Shown here: piece after piece, positions 27,562 to 35,561 of the stretch
How positions within the stretch are numbered: position 1 is the stretch's first letter
How the letters are laid out: the number at the start of each line of letters is the position of its first letter
NCBI GenBank assembly: GCA_963652335.1
Contig: CAVJSS010000002.1
Span: 62,001-126,000, forward strand
DNA: 64,000 bases
Origin: UBA4951 sp963652335
GTDB lineage: Bacteria; Bacillota_I; Bacilli_A; RFN20; CAG-826
Direction of reading: 5' to 3'
Program-made: the position numbers and the translations under genes
The notes under the pieces: generated by a model
What the model was told of the DNA's origin: nothing
The model's database searches: none
Seen by the model: the letters and a program-made list of their open reading frames with translations, nothing else

Positions 27562-27583
27562 AAAAAGAGGGCGAACCCCCTTT
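27562..27583 (-). terminator. Terminator of hppA
   Basis: On the minus strand AAAGGGGG pairs with CCCTCTTT (one G-U) around TTCG, followed by TTTATTTG. Confidence 0.75.
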
Positions 27584-27594
27584 AATAAGAATTG

Positions 27595-29712
27595 TTATTT
27601 TCCGATCAAACCCAAGACCCCCTGCCCTTCGTTGATAAGATAGAACATCGGGACGAAGACCAATGAGACGATTGTCATAAGCTTAATGAGAATATTGATG
27701 GATGGGCCAGAGGTGTCCTTGAATGGATCGCCGACCGTGTCGCCAACGACCGCGGCTTTATGGGCATCGGTGCCCTTTAATCCATGGGCTTCAAACCACT
27801 TTTTGGCATTGTCCCAAGCTCCGCCGGAGTTAGACATGAATATGGCCAACAAAACGCCAGTCACCAAGGAACCAGCCAACAGCCCCGCCAATCCTTCGTA
27901 TCCTAAGAAAATACCGATTACCAGAGGAACGATGATAGCCAAGAGCCCAGGGATTATCATTTCTTTCAAAGAGGCTTTGGTTGAGATATCGACGCATTTT
28001 GCATAATCAGGCTTAATTGTTCCTTCAAGAACTCCAGGCTCTTTGAACTGCCTTCTCACTTCGTCGATCATCTGGTTGGCGGCTTTTCCTACGCTAGCCA
28101 TGGTCAAGGCAGAGAATAGGAATGGCAGCATCCCGCCTATCAATAGGCCAACGATGACAAATGGGGAGGCCAAATTAAGTTTTGTTGTGATATCTACCCC
28201 TTTGGTCTCGGCGTTGAAAGCGAAGATGAAGGTAACGAATAAGGCCAATGAAGTAAGAGCTGCGCTGCCGATAGCGAACCCCTTGCCCATTGCGGCGGTG
28301 GTATTGCCTACCGAATCAAGTTCATCGGTGATCGCTCTGACCGATTCATCTTGACCGCTCATCTCGGCGATTCCGCCAGCATTATCGGCAATTGGGCCAT
28401 AAGCATCAACAGCGATGGTGATGCCGGTGGTGCTAAGCATGCCGACTGCGGCCAAGGCGATGCCATAGACTCCAAAGGTGGTGTTCTTTGTTCCGCCACA
28501 AACGAAATAGGCAACCAAAATGGCAACGCAGATTAGGACAATCGGGAATAGCGTGGACATCATTCCGACCGATAAACCACCAATGATGTTGGTCGCGCTG
28601 CCAGTTTCGGATTGTTTGACTATCTTTTTGACATGGCGGTATTTGTCCGAAGTATATATTTCGGTGATAATGCCGATGACAACGCCTACCAATAAGCCGA
28701 TGACTACCGAACAGAAAGTCTTATAAAAATCATGCCAGCCGAAATAGGCGACACTCAAAGCAGCTGAGCCAACCACAACGATGGCAGACGCGACATATGT
28801 TCCTATCTTCAATGCTTTGGAAGGATCGTTTTTGCCACGGACGAACAAAGATCCGATGATGGAAGCAACGATGCCAACGCCGGCTAAAAGAATAGGATAG
28901 ATAACATAAGCGTTTGAAAATTCAGAACCGCCAGAAACAAGGTAAGCTCCTAACGAAACGGCGGATATTATCGCTCCAACGTAAGATTCGAATAAGTCGG
29001 CTCCCATGCCAGCGACATCACCAACATTGTCGCCGACGTTATCGGCGATGGTGGCAGGGTTGCGTGGATCGTCTTCTGGAATGCCAGCTTCAACCTTCCC
29101 AACCAAATCAGCTCCAACGTCGGCGGCTTTGGTATAAATACCGCCGCCGACTCTGGAGAATAGGGCTATGGAGCTAGCCCCCAATCCGAAACCGGTAATT
29201 ATATTGGAGGTAGTAATTAATTCCGGTTCCGCCCATTGAAAAATGGCAAATAATGCAGAAAGTCCGCCCAATCCAAGCCCAACGACGCATAATCCCATGA
29301 TTGCGCCGCCAGAGAAAGCGACTTTCAAAGCGGCGTTCATTCCGCCTTTTCTGGCTGCTTCCGCCGTTTTTGCATTGGCGTTGGTAGCAGAACGCATGCC
29401 GATGAATCCGGCTAGGGCAGACAAAACCGCTCCGCCTAAGAAACATAAGGCCGTTTGCCAATTGACCCCAAAACAAATGGCAATGAAAAGAACGACGGTA
29501 AATATGGCCAATGTAACGTACTCACGTTTTAAGAAAGCCATTGCGCCTTCGCGGATATATTTTTGGATCTCGATCATTTTAGGATCGCTAAGATCGGCCT
29601 TCTTAACTCTTCCGCGGAGAACGACCAAAGCATAAATCAAGCCGATTATCGATACGCCAGTCACGATCAAAACGACCAAATTGCTTTGGAAGAAATTAGT
29701 GAGAAAACCCAT
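27595..29712 (-). CDS. hppA: Membrane-bound ion-pumping pyrophosphatase
   Basis: 705-aa, about 16 membrane helices. Hydrolyses PPi and pumps H+ or Na+. Seen: DVGADLVGKVEAGIPEDDPRNPATIADNVGDNVGD (PPi and Mg sites), a second acidic cluster GDTVGDPFKDTSGPS near the C terminus, and GNTTAAMGKGFAIGSAAL; alanine rather than lysine in the GNTTAA position is the mark of the K+-dependent class. ATG 29712 has CGGAGGGA upstream. A perfect cre site lies between promoter and gene. Salvages energy from biosynthetic PPi, typical of energy-limited anaerobes. Confidence 0.97.
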   Translation of the reverse strand: MGFLTNFFQSNLVVLIVTGVSIIGLIYALVVLRGRVKKADLSDPKMIEIQKYIREGAMAFLKREYVTLAIFTVVLFIAICFGVNWQTALCFLGGAVLSALAGFIGMRSATNANAKTAEAARKGGMNAALKVAFSGGAIMGLCVVGLGLGGLSALFAIFQWAEPELITTSNIITGFGLGASSIALFSRVGGGIYTKAADVGADLVGKVEAGIPEDDPRNPATIADNVGDNVGDVAGMGADLFESYVGAIISAVSLGAYLVSGGSEFSNAYVIYPILLAGVGIVASIIGSLFVRGKNDPSKALKIGTYVASAIVVVGSAALSVAYFGWHDFYKTFCSVVIGLLVGVVIGIITEIYTSDKYRHVKKIVKQSETGSATNIIGGLSVGMMSTLFPIVLICVAILVAYFVCGGTKNTTFGVYGIALAAVGMLSTTGITIAVDAYGPIADNAGGIAEMSGQDESVRAITDELDSVGNTTAAMGKGFAIGSAALTSLALFVTFIFAFNAETKGVDITTKLNLASPFVIVGLLIGGMLPFLFSALTMASVGKAANQMIDEVRRQFKEPGVLEGTIKPDYAKCVDISTKASLKEMIIPGLLAIIVPLVIGIFLGYEGLAGLLAGSLVTGVLLAIFMSNSGGAWDNAKKWFEAHGLKGTDAHKAAVVGDTVGDPFKDTSGPSINILIKLMTIVSLVFVPMFYLINEGQGVLGLIGK

Positions 29713-29735
29713 TTAAATCCCTCCGTTACGTTTTT

Positions 29736-29788
29736 TGTAAACGCTTACATGATAACAAGAATTATAGACAAGATGAATGTTCGTTCAA
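29736..29788 (-). promoter_or_regulatory. hppA promoter and CcpA cre site
   Basis: Minus-strand promoter TTGAAC (29788-29783), 16 bases, TATAAT (29766-29761). TGTAAACGCTTACA (29736-29749), a perfect palindrome matching the cre consensus TGWAARCGYTWNCA, sits just downstream of the expected start site, where CcpA binding would block elongation. Confidence 0.75.
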
Positions 29789-29823
29789 CTAATTTGTCTC
29801 ATTTTGGTCAAATTGGGTGGTAT

Positions 29824-29889
29824 AGTGTAAATTGTAGGAAATTTTGGTTATCTATTTTTAAAATAGACCATTTGCGATTTAAAACAGTT
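29824..29889 (+). promoter_or_regulatory. trpS leader with palindrome
   Basis: Extended -10 TGGTATAGT at about 29819-29827, then a roughly 55-base leader holding TCTATTTTTAAAATAGA (29851-29867), an 8-bp-arm palindrome with a central T. No T-box structure or leader peptide is seen. Confidence 0.4.
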
Positions 29890-31038
29890 ATGAGCGAAGA
29901 AAAGAAACAAATAATGTTGACTGGCGATCGTCCAACCGGGAGGTTGCATTTAGGCCATTACGTTGGTTCGTTAAGAAACAGGGTCGAGCTTCAAAATCAA
30001 GGAAGCTTTGACGAGATGTATGTCATGATCGCCGACACCCAGGCGTTGACTGATAATTTTGGTGTTCCACAAAAGGTCAGAGACAACGTCATCGAAGTTG
30101 CCCTTGATTATCTATCCGTCGGACTTGATCCGGAAAAAGTCACTATTTTCGTTCAATCGGCCATTCCTGAATTATTCGAATTGACATCATATTTTTTGGA
30201 TTTGGTCACCGTATCTAGATTGGAAAGAAACCCTACAGTCAAATCCGAATTGGCTTTAAGAGGCTTCTCTGATTCGATTCCCGCCGGCTTCCTTGCCTAT
30301 CCGGTTTCTCAAACTGCCGATATCGTCGCTTTTGACGCAACCGTTGTTCCGGTAGGCGAAGATCAAAAGCCAATGATCGAACAAGCCCATGAAATCGTTC
30401 ATAAATTCAATAATTTATATGGTGAGACCCTCGTGGAGCCCGAAATCAAGCTTTCCGAGAATGAATCAGCAAGACGTCTTCCTGGCACGGACGGCAAAGC
30501 CAAAATGTCCAAATCCTTGGGTAACTGCATCTATCTTTCCGATGATGAAAAGACAGTGACCAAAAAAGTCATGTCGATGTATACCGATGAGACTCATCTC
30601 AACGTAAACGACCCAGGTCATACCGAAAACAATCCGGTATTCATTTATTTGGACGCTTTTGCCAAAGATGAGCATTTTTCTAAATATCTTCCTCAATACA
30701 AAAACCTTGACGAATTGAAAGCTCATTACGAACGCGGCGGTTTGGGAGATGTGACCGTCAAACGGTTCTTGGCAGCGGTCCTCAATGACGTTTTGACCCC
30801 AATCAGAGAAAGACGTCATCAATTCGAAAACGACATTCCTGGGGTATACGAAATGTTGGAAACTGGATCTAAAAAAGCCCAAGAGAAAGCTCATCAAACA
30901 GCCCTTCGTGTTCGCCGTGCCCTGGGCGTTGATTATTTCAACAACCGCAAGATGATCGAAAAACAATCCAAAGCTTTCAAAAAGAAACACGAGGAAGAAG
31001 AAAAATTAGCTGCATATTTGGCTAAGCAAAAGAAATAA
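29890..31038 (+). CDS. trpS: Tryptophanyl-tRNA synthetase
   Basis: Class I synthetase charging tRNA-Trp; 382 aa. Seen: TGDRPTGRLHLGHYVGS (HIGH motif), GEDQKPMIEQAHEI, and KMSKSLGN. The last 30 residues are a lysine/glutamate-rich extension not needed by the core fold. ATG 29890 gives MSEEKKQIMLTGDRPTG; longer in-frame starts would run back through the hppA promoter. No clear Shine-Dalgarno. Confidence 0.96.
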   Translation: MSEEKKQIMLTGDRPTGRLHLGHYVGSLRNRVELQNQGSFDEMYVMIADTQALTDNFGVPQKVRDNVIEVALDYLSVGLDPEKVTIFVQSAIPELFELTSYFLDLVTVSRLERNPTVKSELALRGFSDSIPAGFLAYPVSQTADIVAFDATVVPVGEDQKPMIEQAHEIVHKFNNLYGETLVEPEIKLSENESARRLPGTDGKAKMSKSLGNCIYLSDDEKTVTKKVMSMYTDETHLNVNDPGHTENNPVFIYLDAFAKDEHFSKYLPQYKNLDELKAHYERGGLGDVTVKRFLAAVLNDVLTPIRERRHQFENDIPGVYEMLETGSKKAQEKAHQTALRVRRALGVDYFNNRKMIEKQSKAFKKKHEEEEKLAAYLAKQKK

Positions 31039-31099
31039 GCAACTATAAAACGTTTATCGGAATCGCTTTGATTTTCGTATCGAATACGATTTATTTTGC

Positions 31100-31127
31100 T
31101 TGTTTATATACCTAGAGGGGGTATAGT
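31100..31127 (+). promoter_or_regulatory. csoR-copA promoter and CsoR operator
   Basis: TTGTTT (31100-31105), 16 bases, TATAGT (31122-31127). The spacer and -10 are covered by ATACC-N7-GGTAT (31108-31124) with a G-rich core, matching CsoR operators; CsoR would block RNA polymerase until it binds Cu(I). Confidence 0.75.
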
Positions 31128-31145
31128 ATTTTGTGAGGTTGAATT

Positions 31146-31445
31146 ATGGAACGTTGTCCAATGTGTGAAAGAAAAGCCACTAGAGAGGAAAAAGAATTGA
31201 AGCTCTTGCTTAATAGATGTTCAAGAATAGAGGGCCAAATAAGAGGTATCAAGAAAATGCTCGAAAACAATGTTTACTGCGTCGATATAATCCGTCAGGT
31301 TTCGGCCGCGCAAAACGCTTTGAATTCATTGAATAAGGAATTGATAGCATCCCATATACATTCGTGTGTTTACAACGATGTGAAAGAAGGATCTGAGGAT
31401 TCTTTAAACGAATTAACTGACCTTTTGGAAAAACTGATGAAGTAA
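31146..31445 (+). CDS. csoR: Copper-sensing repressor CsoR
   Basis: 99-aa all-helical repressor. The Cu(I) ligands C45, H70 and C74 (NVYCVD and HIHSC) are present, which separates it from RcnR/FrmR types. An extra N-terminal CPMC pair (residues 4-7) could also bind metal. First gene of csoR-copA, with a CsoR operator in the promoter. Confidence 0.93.
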   Translation: MERCPMCERKATREEKELKLLLNRCSRIEGQIRGIKKMLENNVYCVDIIRQVSAAQNALNSLNKELIASHIHSCVYNDVKEGSEDSLNELTDLLEKLMK

Positions 31446-31447
31446 TT

Positions 31448-33952
31448 ATGCCTAAGAATTTTAATGTAACGGGAATGACTTGCGCTTCATGCCAAGCCCA
31501 TGTCGAAAGAGCCGTTTCAAAAGTAAAAGGAGTGACTTCCGTCACGGTTAATCTTTTGACAGGTTTAATGAGCGTTGAAGGAAACGCCTCTGACGAAAGC
31601 ATAATAAAAGCCGTTTCTCAAGCTGGCTATGGCGCATCTATTAAAGATGGCGGATTTTTTAAAAAAGAAAAGGATGTATCGACTAAAAAACTATTCATTC
31701 GTTTCATATCATCATTGATTTTCCTTATAGTCCTTATGTATTTTTCGATGGGACACACGATGCTTAAATGGCCAGTCCCATCGGCTTTTGAGAAAAACCC
31801 GTTTTGGATGGGAATCATTGAAATGGCGATTTCTCTTATCGTTATGGGCATAAATTGCAAATTTTTTATTTCTGGGTTCAAAAGTTTGTTTCATCTACAT
31901 CCAAACATGGATTCTTTGGTCGCTTTGGGAAGCGGTGCCGCTTTTATCTATTCCGTTGTCATCGTTGCATTGGCTGAGGTTGCCCACAATAACGGAAATG
32001 TTGAATTATGCATGAATTATATTCACGGGCTTTATTTCGAAACCGCGGCGATGATTCCGACTTTGATCACGATCGGGAAAACTTTGGAATCCCTATCTAA
32101 AGGAAAAACGACGAACGCTTTGAAAGAATTGATGGATTTGGCGCCAAAGACAGCGATTGTTTTGGAAAACGGCGTCGAAAAAACGATTTTGCTTGAAGAA
32201 GTTAAGGTGGGCGATGTTTTTGTTCTCAAGGCAGGCTCATCCGTACCGGTAGACGGAAAAATCATCGAAGGCAGCGGCTCATTTGATGAATCAGCTTTGA
32301 CAGGAGAATCGATCCCTAACGATAAAGGCGTTGACTCCGATGTGTTTTCAGGCACTTTATTGCAATCTGGATTCGTCCTTTGCAAAGCGGTTAAGGTCGG
32401 AGAAGATACGACTTTGTCTAAAATTGTCAAAATGGTAGACGATGCCAATAGCAGCAAAGCTCCGATATCCAAAATCGCTGACAAGGTTTCTTATATCTTT
32501 GTTCCGCTCATCATGCTTATCGCCGTAATCGTTTTGACTTCTTGGCTTATTTATGGTGGAATTTCTACCTCTCCTGACGCAAATGCAAACTGGGTGGCCT
32601 TTGCTTTGGCTAGAGGCATTTCCGTTTTGGTCATAGCCTGCCCTTGTGCCTTGGGCTTAGCGACTCCCGTTGCCATTATGGCGGCTTCTGGGAAAGGCGC
32701 CAAAAACGGAATCTTATTCAAAACCGCAGAAGCAATCGAAGAGACCGGCAAGTGTGCCACGGTCATATTTGATAAAACCGGGACTATCACATTAGGAATA
32801 TCGACCGTTAATTCGTTCGAACAATATATCGACGATGATGACCTTTTGAATATCGCTTGCTCATTGGAATCCCAATCTGAACATCCTTTAGCGAAGGCTA
32901 TAGTGGATTATGGCAATTTCGAAAATCTAAAAAAGCCAAATGATTATGAAACCATTGCCGGAAACGGAATAAGCGCATCAATAAACGGCAAATCATATTC
33001 GATTGGCAAACTATCATTCATCGAAGCAAAGTGCGAAATGCCTATTGAAACGAAAATCAGGGTCGATGAATTGTCAAAAGAAGGTAATACCTGCGTGTTT
33101 TTGGAAGCGGACGGAAAATTAGGCGCAATGTTCGTCATTTCCGATCAAATCAGAAATGACGCCAAAGAAGCGATAGATCAATTGAAAGGATTGGGAATCA
33201 AACCCATAATGCTAACTGGCGATAACAAAGGAACCGCCTTATCGATTGCCGCCAAAGTCGGAATCGAAGAAGTCATCGCCGAAGTACTTCCCAATGAAAA
33301 AGAAACGGTGGTTAGATCATTCCAAAAAGAAGGCAAAGTCATAATGGTTGGCGATGGGATAAACGACGCTCCTGCGCTAACCAGGGCCAATATAGGAATA
33401 GGTATTTCCAGTGGGACGGATATAGCCATCGAATCGGCCCAAGTGGTTCTAACTAGGAAGACCCTGACTTCCGTCCCGGCTGCCATACGATTATCAAGAA
33501 GGGCATTATTGAACATCAAAGAAAACCTTTTTTGGGCGTTCTTTTATAATGCGATTTGCATACCTATCGCCGCTGGGGCTTTCTATTTCGTTTGGGGATG
33601 GGCTATGAACCCAATGATTGGCGCAGCGGCTATGGCATTATCAAGCGTCTGCGTCGTTCTTAATGCGTTACGTTTGAATTTGTTTAAGGTCTATAATAAA
33701 AAGCACGACCATCCGATTAGAACAGAAACAAAAGGAGAATCGAATATGGAAAAAGTCTTTAATGTCGAAGGCATGATGTGCGAACGTTGCGAGGCTCATG
33801 TCAAGGAAGCTTTGGAAAAGATAAAAGGAGTAGAATCAGCAACCGCTGACCGCAACGCCAACAAAGTCGTCGTCGTTTTAAGCAAAGAAGTGAAAGACAC
33901 CAAACTCATCAAAGCCATCGAAGGGGCCGGATATAAAGTGGCTGGAGAATAA
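31448..33952 (+). CDS. copA: P1B-type copper-exporting ATPase with C-terminal CopZ domain
   Basis: 834 aa. N-terminal heavy-metal domain (MTCASC, residues 1-70), membrane helices with the CPC motif (IACPCALGLATPV), TGES, phosphorylation site DKTGT (Asp about 442), HP-type SEHPLAKA, and GDGINDAPAL. After the last membrane helices a linker leads to a second metal domain (from about residue 767, MMCERCEAHV). This last domain is preceded in frame by its own AAAGGAG and ATG, so it can be made both fused and free. Exports Cu(I) from the cytoplasm. Confidence 0.96.
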   Translation: MPKNFNVTGMTCASCQAHVERAVSKVKGVTSVTVNLLTGLMSVEGNASDESIIKAVSQAGYGASIKDGGFFKKEKDVSTKKLFIRFISSLIFLIVLMYFSMGHTMLKWPVPSAFEKNPFWMGIIEMAISLIVMGINCKFFISGFKSLFHLHPNMDSLVALGSGAAFIYSVVIVALAEVAHNNGNVELCMNYIHGLYFETAAMIPTLITIGKTLESLSKGKTTNALKELMDLAPKTAIVLENGVEKTILLEEVKVGDVFVLKAGSSVPVDGKIIEGSGSFDESALTGESIPNDKGVDSDVFSGTLLQSGFVLCKAVKVGEDTTLSKIVKMVDDANSSKAPISKIADKVSYIFVPLIMLIAVIVLTSWLIYGGISTSPDANANWVAFALARGISVLVIACPCALGLATPVAIMAASGKGAKNGILFKTAEAIEETGKCATVIFDKTGTITLGISTVNSFEQYIDDDDLLNIACSLESQSEHPLAKAIVDYGNFENLKKPNDYETIAGNGISASINGKSYSIGKLSFIEAKCEMPIETKIRVDELSKEGNTCVFLEADGKLGAMFVISDQIRNDAKEAIDQLKGLGIKPIMLTGDNKGTALSIAAKVGIEEVIAEVLPNEKETVVRSFQKEGKVIMVGDGINDAPALTRANIGIGISSGTDIAIESAQVVLTRKTLTSVPAAIRLSRRALLNIKENLFWAFFYNAICIPIAAGAFYFVWGWAMNPMIGAAAMALSSVCVVLNALRLNLFKVYNKKHDHPIRTETKGESNMEKVFNVEGMMCERCEAHVKEALEKIKGVESATADRNANKVVVVLSKEVKDTKLIKAIEGAGYKVAGE
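33746..33952 (+). CDS. copZ: CopZ-like copper chaperone (internal start within copA)
   Basis: 68-aa heavy-metal-associated domain with CERC, equal in length to free CopZ chaperones. AAAGGAG (33731-33737) sits 8 bases before ATG 33746, an ideal ribosome binding site inside the copA frame. Free CopZ would carry Cu(I) to CopA and CsoR. Whether this is a fusion that kept its start signal, or a copZ gene joined by loss of copA's stop, cannot be told. Confidence 0.65.
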   Translation: MEKVFNVEGMMCERCEAHVKEALEKIKGVESATADRNANKVVVVLSKEVKDTKLIKAIEGAGYKVAGE

Positions 33953-33953
33953 T

Positions 33954-34646
33954 TTGGATTTTTCCGGTTGGATAAAAGTTACCTTGGTTGATTACGACAA
34001 CCACATTGCGACAACCTTCTTTACCGCAGGCTGTAATTTTAGGTGTCCTTTTTGTCAAAACTCAGATCTGGTATTAAGACCTGATGAAACGATAAGGATA
34101 CCCTGGGAAGAGCTAAAGAAATATTTAATAAAAAGACAAGGCGTGATTGAAGGTGTTTGCATCACCGGAGGCGAGCCTACCTTAATGGACGATCTCAAAG
34201 AAAAGATAAAAGAAATCAAAGCCATTGGCTACGCTGTCAAATTAGACACCAATGGTTCGCATCCTGAAGTTATTGGAAGCCTCTTAAATGAACACCTTAT
34301 CGACTATATCGCAATGGACATAAAGAACTCGGAAGAAAACTACGCCAAAACGATTGGGTTAAACCAGATCGATATCCAAAATATCAAAAAGTCCATATCC
34401 TTGATCATCAATCGTTGCCCTGATTACGAATTCAGATCAACGATCATCGATGAATTTCATGACGAAACGAGCATCAAAGGAATTGCTGAACTTATAAAAG
34501 GGGCAAAGAGGATGTTCTTGCAACATTACGTTGATTCCGAACATTGTATAGAGCGCGGATTTCACGAAATAAGCAAAGAAAAAGCCACGCATTATATGAA
34601 GGTCCTAAACGATTTAGGGATCCCAACCAAATTACGCGGCTATTGA
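33954..34646 (+). CDS. nrdG: Anaerobic ribonucleotide reductase activating protein (radical SAM)
   Basis: 230-aa radical SAM enzyme: CNFRCPFC binds the 4Fe-4S cluster, CITGGEPTL and MDIKNS are family motifs. It makes the glycyl radical on NrdD. TTG start at 33954, one base after copA's stop, with GGAGAA upstream. Sits in the copper transcript yet is convergent with nrdD/trxB: its TGA directly abuts the trxB stop (TGATCA). Confidence 0.88.
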   Translation: MDFSGWIKVTLVDYDNHIATTFFTAGCNFRCPFCQNSDLVLRPDETIRIPWEELKKYLIKRQGVIEGVCITGGEPTLMDDLKEKIKEIKAIGYAVKLDTNGSHPEVIGSLLNEHLIDYIAMDIKNSEENYAKTIGLNQIDIQNIKKSISLIINRCPDYEFRSTIIDEFHDETSIKGIAELIKGAKRMFLQHYVDSEHCIERGFHEISKEKATHYMKVLNDLGIPTKLRGY

Positions 34647-35561
34647 TCAATCTTTCAAGGTGAATAAATAAGAATTCGCGCTTATTGCAGCTATCGCCCC
34701 ATCGGAGCAAGCCGTGGTAAGCTGGCGGATTTTTTTCTTTCGGCAATCGCCCGCGACGAATAGTCCTGGCGTTTTGCTAGCCATGTTTTCATCCCCAATG
34801 AAAAATCCTTTTTCCAAATCGCAGACATTGGAGAATCTTTCATTATCTGGAATCTGGCCTATTGCCACAAAGACTCCTGGATTTCGGAGGTCTAATACTT
34901 CTCCTGTTTTAGTGTCCTTGAACTGGACTCCTTTGAGCTTTCCATCTTCGCCATAGAAGCGGAAAGCGTTTTTGTTATGATAAACTGCAACGTTTGGCAA
35001 TTTCATCAAAGTCTTAACCAAAATAGGATCAGCGAAGAATTTGTCAAATAAGGTCACAACATCAACGTGAGAAGAAGTAGAAGCCAAGGAAATCGAATAC
35101 TGCAATGCCGAATTGGCGTCGCCGATAACGGTAACTGGCTGATCTTTGAAGAAGGCTCCGTCGCAAACAGCGCAGAAAGATATGCCGTTTCCGATGTATT
35201 CTTCTTCTCCTTCGATATTCAAATGGCGGTGCTTCACTCCATTGGCGATTATTACGGCGTTCGATCTATATTCACCGTAATTCCCCTTGACTACGAATTC
35301 GTTTCCGTCTTTGTTTATCGATAAGACTTCATCAACCTCGAATTGCATTCCAAGAGCGTCTACTTGTTCAAACATCAATTCAATGAGCTCAACGCCAGAA
35401 ATCGATTTCTGGGCTGGGAAATTCTCGACCTTTGGCGAATCGGCTATTTGGCCTCCGAAGCTCTCCTTCTCCAACAAGAGAACACTCCGGCCGGCTCTTA
35501 AGGAATAGAGGGCCGCCGTCAAAGCGGCAGGCCCTCCACCAATGATGATTATGTCAGTCAT
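34647..35561 (-). CDS. trxB: Thioredoxin-reductase-like flavoprotein lacking the NADPH motif
   Basis: 304-aa FAD enzyme with GGGPAALTAALY (FAD), the CAVC redox pair (130-133) and VFVAIGQIP/GLFVAGDCR. In ordinary TrxB the second nucleotide site reads GGGDSA and HRRDxxR; here it is GDANSA and TLFDKFFAD, so the arginines that hold the NADPH phosphate are absent. It may use NADH or ferredoxin instead. The start overlaps nrdD's stop (TAATG), making it the likely electron source for NrdD's glutaredoxin domain. Confidence 0.9.
   Translation of the reverse strand: MTDIIIIGGGPAALTAALYSLRAGRSVLLLEKESFGGQIADSPKVENFPAQKSISGVELIELMFEQVDALGMQFEVDEVLSINKDGNEFVVKGNYGEYRSNAVIIANGVKHRHLNIEGEEEYIGNGISFCAVCDGAFFKDQPVTVIGDANSALQYSISLASTSSHVDVVTLFDKFFADPILVKTLMKLPNVAVYHNKNAFRFYGEDGKLKGVQFKDTKTGEVLDLRNPGVFVAIGQIPDNERFSNVCDLEKGFFIGDENMASKTPGLFVAGDCRKKKIRQLTTACSDGAIAAISANSYLFTLKD

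Noticed and set aside
29770..29889. T-box riboswitch before trpS
   Set aside because: The leader is too short and lacks the T-box sequence.
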